Of a stretch of 28,247 bases of DNA, positions 25,198 to 28,247 are shown in pieces. The notes under the pieces were generated by a model, which was not told the origin of the DNA, did not search any database, and worked only from the letters and a program-made list of their open reading frames with translations. The DNA lies in NCBI GenBank assembly GCA_002354095.1, contig DEKX01000049.1, positions 1 through 28,247 of the forward strand, written 5' to 3'. The stretch's first letter is position 1; every line of letters begins with the position of its first letter. The translations under genes and the position numbers were made by a program. Origin of the DNA: Prevotella sp. UBA2711. GTDB lineage: Bacteria > Bacteroidota > Bacteroidia > Bacteroidales > Bacteroidaceae.

Positions 25198-28100
25198 TTA
25201 AAAGCTTACATTTACACCAAATACGACATTACGTGACTGTGGGAAGTTCCACCACTGTACGCCGTTGGCTCCAACACTTGAAGGATCGAAACCACGGTAG
25301 TTCTTGCATCCCCATGTGTAAAGGTTGTCTGCCTGTACGTAAACTCTCAGGCGACTTACATAGAACTTCTCTGTCCACTCAGATGGGAAGGTATAACCCA
25401 ATGTAATATTACGCAGTTTTACATAATTGCCATCCATCAGGAAACGAGATGAGTGAGAATTTGCCAATGTGCTCTCAGTTCCGAGGCCATAGCCTGCGTT
25501 CAGGCGAGGAACATCTGTAACGTCACCAGGTTGCTTCCAACGGTTATCGTAAACATACTGGGTGAAGTTCTGACCAAACGAACCACCAATCTGCTCGTCA
25601 TAGCGCAAACTGTTACCATAAATCTTACGACCGAACGAATAGTTCAGTTGGAATGAGAAGTCGATACCCTTCCAGTTCAGGTTGTTAGTGAACGAGCCCA
25701 AGAAACTGGGGTTAGCATCGCCTACATAGCGCTTTGCAGCTGCATTGTAGTCCTTTGTGGTCTCAGAGCCTGTCTCATTCAGATACCACATAGCGTCACC
25801 TGTCTCAGGATCAACGCCTGCATATTCCTTCATCTTGAACTGATAGATAGGATAGCCTACCTCTGTTATCTGATAGGTTCCCTCGATAGGCATATCGGTA
25901 GAAAGCTTCTTCACAACGTTCTTGTTGTGTGAACCAGTCAAAGTAACATTCCAGTTCCAATCCTTATTCTTCAGAATGTTGACACCGAGGGTGAACTCAA
26001 TACCTTTATTTTGCAACTCACCGATGTTCTTATAATAAGAGGTAAGCCCCATAGCGTAAGAAGCAGGAACGGCAAACACCATATCGGTAGTGTTGTGAAC
26101 ATAGTAGTCAAACTCCAGGTTGAAGCGACCGAAGAGCGTTGCGTCCAAACCGATGTTGAACTTCTTGGTGCGCTCCCATTTCAAGTCGTTGTTACCCATC
26201 TGCTCATAGGCCATACCTGGCTGACTGTTATAATTCCAGCCAAAACCGTAGAGGTCCTTAGCAGCATACCAGCCACCGGCAGGTACAGAGACGTCACCCA
26301 CCTCAGAGTTACCAGACGAACCGTAAGAGGCACGCAGGGTCAGGTTTTGCAACCAGCTCTTAGTCCCCTCCATGAACTTCTCAGCTGAGATACGATACTT
26401 TGCACCTACAGAGGCAAACACACCCCAACGGTTGTCCTTAGAGAAGCGAGAAGAACCATCTGCACGCAGACTTGCTGAGAGATAGTATTTGTTAGCATAG
26501 TCATACTCTACATTTCCAAAGAACGAAGCCAGAGTCATACGATCCATTGTAGTCCTGGCGGAACTTGGTGTAGCAGCAAGCTGCACTTGAGGCATATCCT
26601 CAACAGGATAGTTAGAACCTGCAAGATAAGCCTGCTTCAAGATGGTTTTCTGAGCCTCCTGACCTAACATCACATTCAAATTGTGTACCTTGTTGAAGGT
26701 CTTAATGTAGTTCAAGGTGTTGGTAATAGACAGGTGAATGTTGTAGTTGTTAGAGTCTTCACCCATACCACGCATCTCCTTACCCTGAGGCTGCATGAAC
26801 GACCAGAAACCGAACTCGTCAACAACGTGAGCATCAATGCTGGCACGTGACAAGAAGTGCAAGTCTTTCATGAAGTTAATCTGAACCCAAGGAGAGAACA
26901 GCACACGATACTGCTTGGCAAGACTTTGGTCGCCCTTGCCGCTGCGAATAGCTACAGGGTTGTAGCCATTTACAGTCTTGAAGTTCCAAGCGCCCTCTTC
27001 TGTATAAACTGGAGATAGAGGACTCTGCATGAAGGCCTGAGTAATAGGATCGGTGAAGTAACCACCACCAGCACCCATATTGGTCTCTGAATAGACAAAG
27101 TTGGTGTTGAAACCGAACTTCACAACCTTAGAAGGTTCATGTTCGAAGTTGAAGCGGAATGAATAACGCTGCAAATCCTTGCCAATAACGATGGCTTGGT
27201 CTTTCAGGTAGTCCAAAGATAAATAGTAAGAAGGAGTTCCTGCTACCGCACCACCACCCTGAACATCAACAGAGTAATTCTGAGTAAATCCTGTACGGGT
27301 CACCTCGTCAAGCCAGTTGGTAGTCTTGCCTTCTTGAGTATAGATTTCTGTACCCCAAATCATGAAGTCCTTGTAACCCTGAGCATCATAATTCAAGCCC
27401 AAGCCATCCATATAGTACTGAACACCACTATCTGCACCCAGGTCGGCTTTCTCGTTAGCACAAGCTTCAGCCCACAATTCATTGTACTGATCAGCTCCTG
27501 CGGGGTAGTACTTGAAGTGCTTGTAGGCAGGCATAAACTGCCAACCGATCTTAGCATTGAAGTTTACCTTTGGCTTACCGCTCTTACCTTTCTTTGTGGT
27601 AATAACGATGACACCATTAGCAGCACGAGCACCATAGATAGAGGTTGCAGTAGCATCCTTCAATACGGTGATGGTCTCAATGTCGTTGGCATTCAAGTTG
27701 GCAAGAGGAGAAATCTCCTGCCCCTCTTCAGCACGGATACCCACAACATCAGAAGAATAGGTAACACCATCAACAACATACAGAGGCTGTGTGCCTGAGT
27801 TCAGTGAGTTACGACCACGAATGAAGATAGTAGCAGGAGCACCAGGTTGACCTGACTCCATGGTCAACTGCAAACCAGAGACAGAACCATCCAAAGCCTT
27901 AATGGGGTTGGCATCGGTCTTGTTGGCAATCGTCTTGGAGCTAACAGTAGAGGCAGCACCTGTGAAGGCAGCCTTACGAGTCACGCCATAACCGGTAACA
28001 ACGATTTCGCTGAGTGCATTCTCATCGTCAGCCAAAACAATGCGCATGTTAGGACGTGCACTTACTTCCAGTGGTTCCATTCCAACATAAGTGATGCGAA

Positions 28101-28247
28101 GAGTCTTTTTACCCTCGGGCATAACCAATTCGAATCGACCATTTGCATCAGTCACTGTACCTTCGTTCGTACCCACTACCATGATAGAAGCTCCGATAAC
28201 GGGCTCATTATCCAACTGGGTAACAACGGTACCATTAACTTTTGTCT
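25198..28247 (-). CDS. susC: SusC-family TonB-dependent transporter, partial (N-terminus beyond window end)
   Basis: The frame is open to the window edge, with about 1016 residues visible; the TTG at 28215 is not the true start because the regulatory-like domain (TKVNGTVVTQLDNEPVIGAS) extends upstream of it. The signal peptide is missing from the window. Visible parts are this carboxypeptidase-regulatory-like domain, a TonB-box-like SEIVVTGYGVTRKAAF, the plug with PLYVVDGVTYSSDVVG and TSIYGARAANGVIVITTKKGK, and the barrel ending GVNVSF. It is followed by susD at 24 nt. Compared with the SusC at 14608 its plug and barrel are clearly different, so the pair is not a recent copy. Confidence 0.95.
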   Translation of the reverse strand, partial: TKVNGTVVTQLDNEPVIGASIMVVGTNEGTVTDANGRFELVMPEGKKTLRITYVGMEPLEVSARPNMRIVLADDENALSEIVVTGYGVTRKAAFTGAASTVSSKTIANKTDANPIKALDGSVSGLQLTMESGQPGAPATIFIRGRNSLNSGTQPLYVVDGVTYSSDVVGIRAEEGQEISPLANLNANDIETITVLKDATATSIYGARAANGVIVITTKKGKSGKPKVNFNAKIGWQFMPAYKHFKYYPAGADQYNELWAEACANEKADLGADSGVQYYMDGLGLNYDAQGYKDFMIWGTEIYTQEGKTTNWLDEVTRTGFTQNYSVDVQGGGAVAGTPSYYLSLDYLKDQAIVIGKDLQRYSFRFNFEHEPSKVVKFGFNTNFVYSETNMGAGGGYFTDPITQAFMQSPLSPVYTEEGAWNFKTVNGYNPVAIRSGKGDQSLAKQYRVLFSPWVQINFMKDLHFLSRASIDAHVVDEFGFWSFMQPQGKEMRGMGEDSNNYNIHLSITNTLNYIKTFNKVHNLNVMLGQEAQKTILKQAYLAGSNYPVEDMPQVQLAATPSSARTTMDRMTLASFFGNVEYDYANKYYLSASLRADGSSRFSKDNRWGVFASVGAKYRISAEKFMEGTKSWLQNLTLRASYGSSGNSEVGDVSVPAGGWYAAKDLYGFGWNYNSQPGMAYEQMGNNDLKWERTKKFNIGLDATLFGRFNLEFDYYVHNTTDMVFAVPASYAMGLTSYYKNIGELQNKGIEFTLGVNILKNKDWNWNVTLTGSHNKNVVKKLSTDMPIEGTYQITEVGYPIYQFKMKEYAGVDPETGDAMWYLNETGSETTKDYNAAAKRYVGDANPSFLGSFTNNLNWKGIDFSFQLNYSFGRKIYGNSLRYDEQIGGSFGQNFTQYVYDNRWKQPGDVTDVPRLNAGYGLGTESTLANSHSSRFLMDGNYVKLRNITLGYTFPSEWTEKFYVSRLRVYVQADNLYTWGCKNYRGFDPSSVGANGVQWWNFPQSRNVVFGVNVSF

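Overview
The window looks like a chromosomal segment of a gut or rumen Bacteroidota, most likely Prevotellaceae. This is inferred from two SusC/SusD pairs, a Bacteroidota-type periplasmic sensor with a C-terminal AraC DNA-binding domain, lipoprotein signals, a C10 (streptopain-type) peptidase, and promoters of the form TTTG-N19-TAnnTTTG. No RNA genes, CRISPR arrays or insertion sequences were seen.

Layout. (1) 1-5657: a partial OmpA-family lipoprotein (minus) diverges from a plus-strand cluster of purL and two half-size chromate-transporter (CHR) genes. (2) 5671-21017, all minus: a polysaccharide utilization locus. Its order of transcription is regulator (21017-18006), SusC (17841-14608), SusD (14585-12789), a surface glycan-binding-like lipoprotein with duplicated domains, and then three different GH43 enzymes. 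Gaps between the six structural genes are only 16-27 nt, so they read as one operon of about 12 kb. The GH43 types point to arabinan or another arabinose-containing plant polysaccharide. (3) 21186-21788: a small outer-membrane beta-barrel protein with its own promoter and terminator. (4) 22041-28247, all minus: a second SusC (cut by the window end) and SusD pair followed by a C10 cysteine protease with a probable type IX secretion tail.

How the genes work together (inference). In the utilization locus a surface lipoprotein GH43 would cut the polymer, the SusD and the SusE/F-like lipoprotein would hold the fragments, SusC would import them with TonB energy, and two GH43 enzymes with ordinary signal peptides would finish the work in the periplasm. 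A membrane-anchored regulator with a sensor and an AraC domain but no kinase or receiver would switch the operon on. Two perfect 12-bp direct repeats, 21 bp apart, sit just upstream of the susC promoter and are the best candidate operator.

The most unusual signal is a set of short tandem repeats (mostly 7-bp units). They lie at three successive gene junctions, where they supply the stop codon of the upstream gene or the region next to the following start codon, and also inside a PurL linker and inside the signal peptide of one GH43 enzyme. A second one is a row of three helically spaced 10-bp palindromes, two perfect and one imperfect, just upstream of the regulator promoter.
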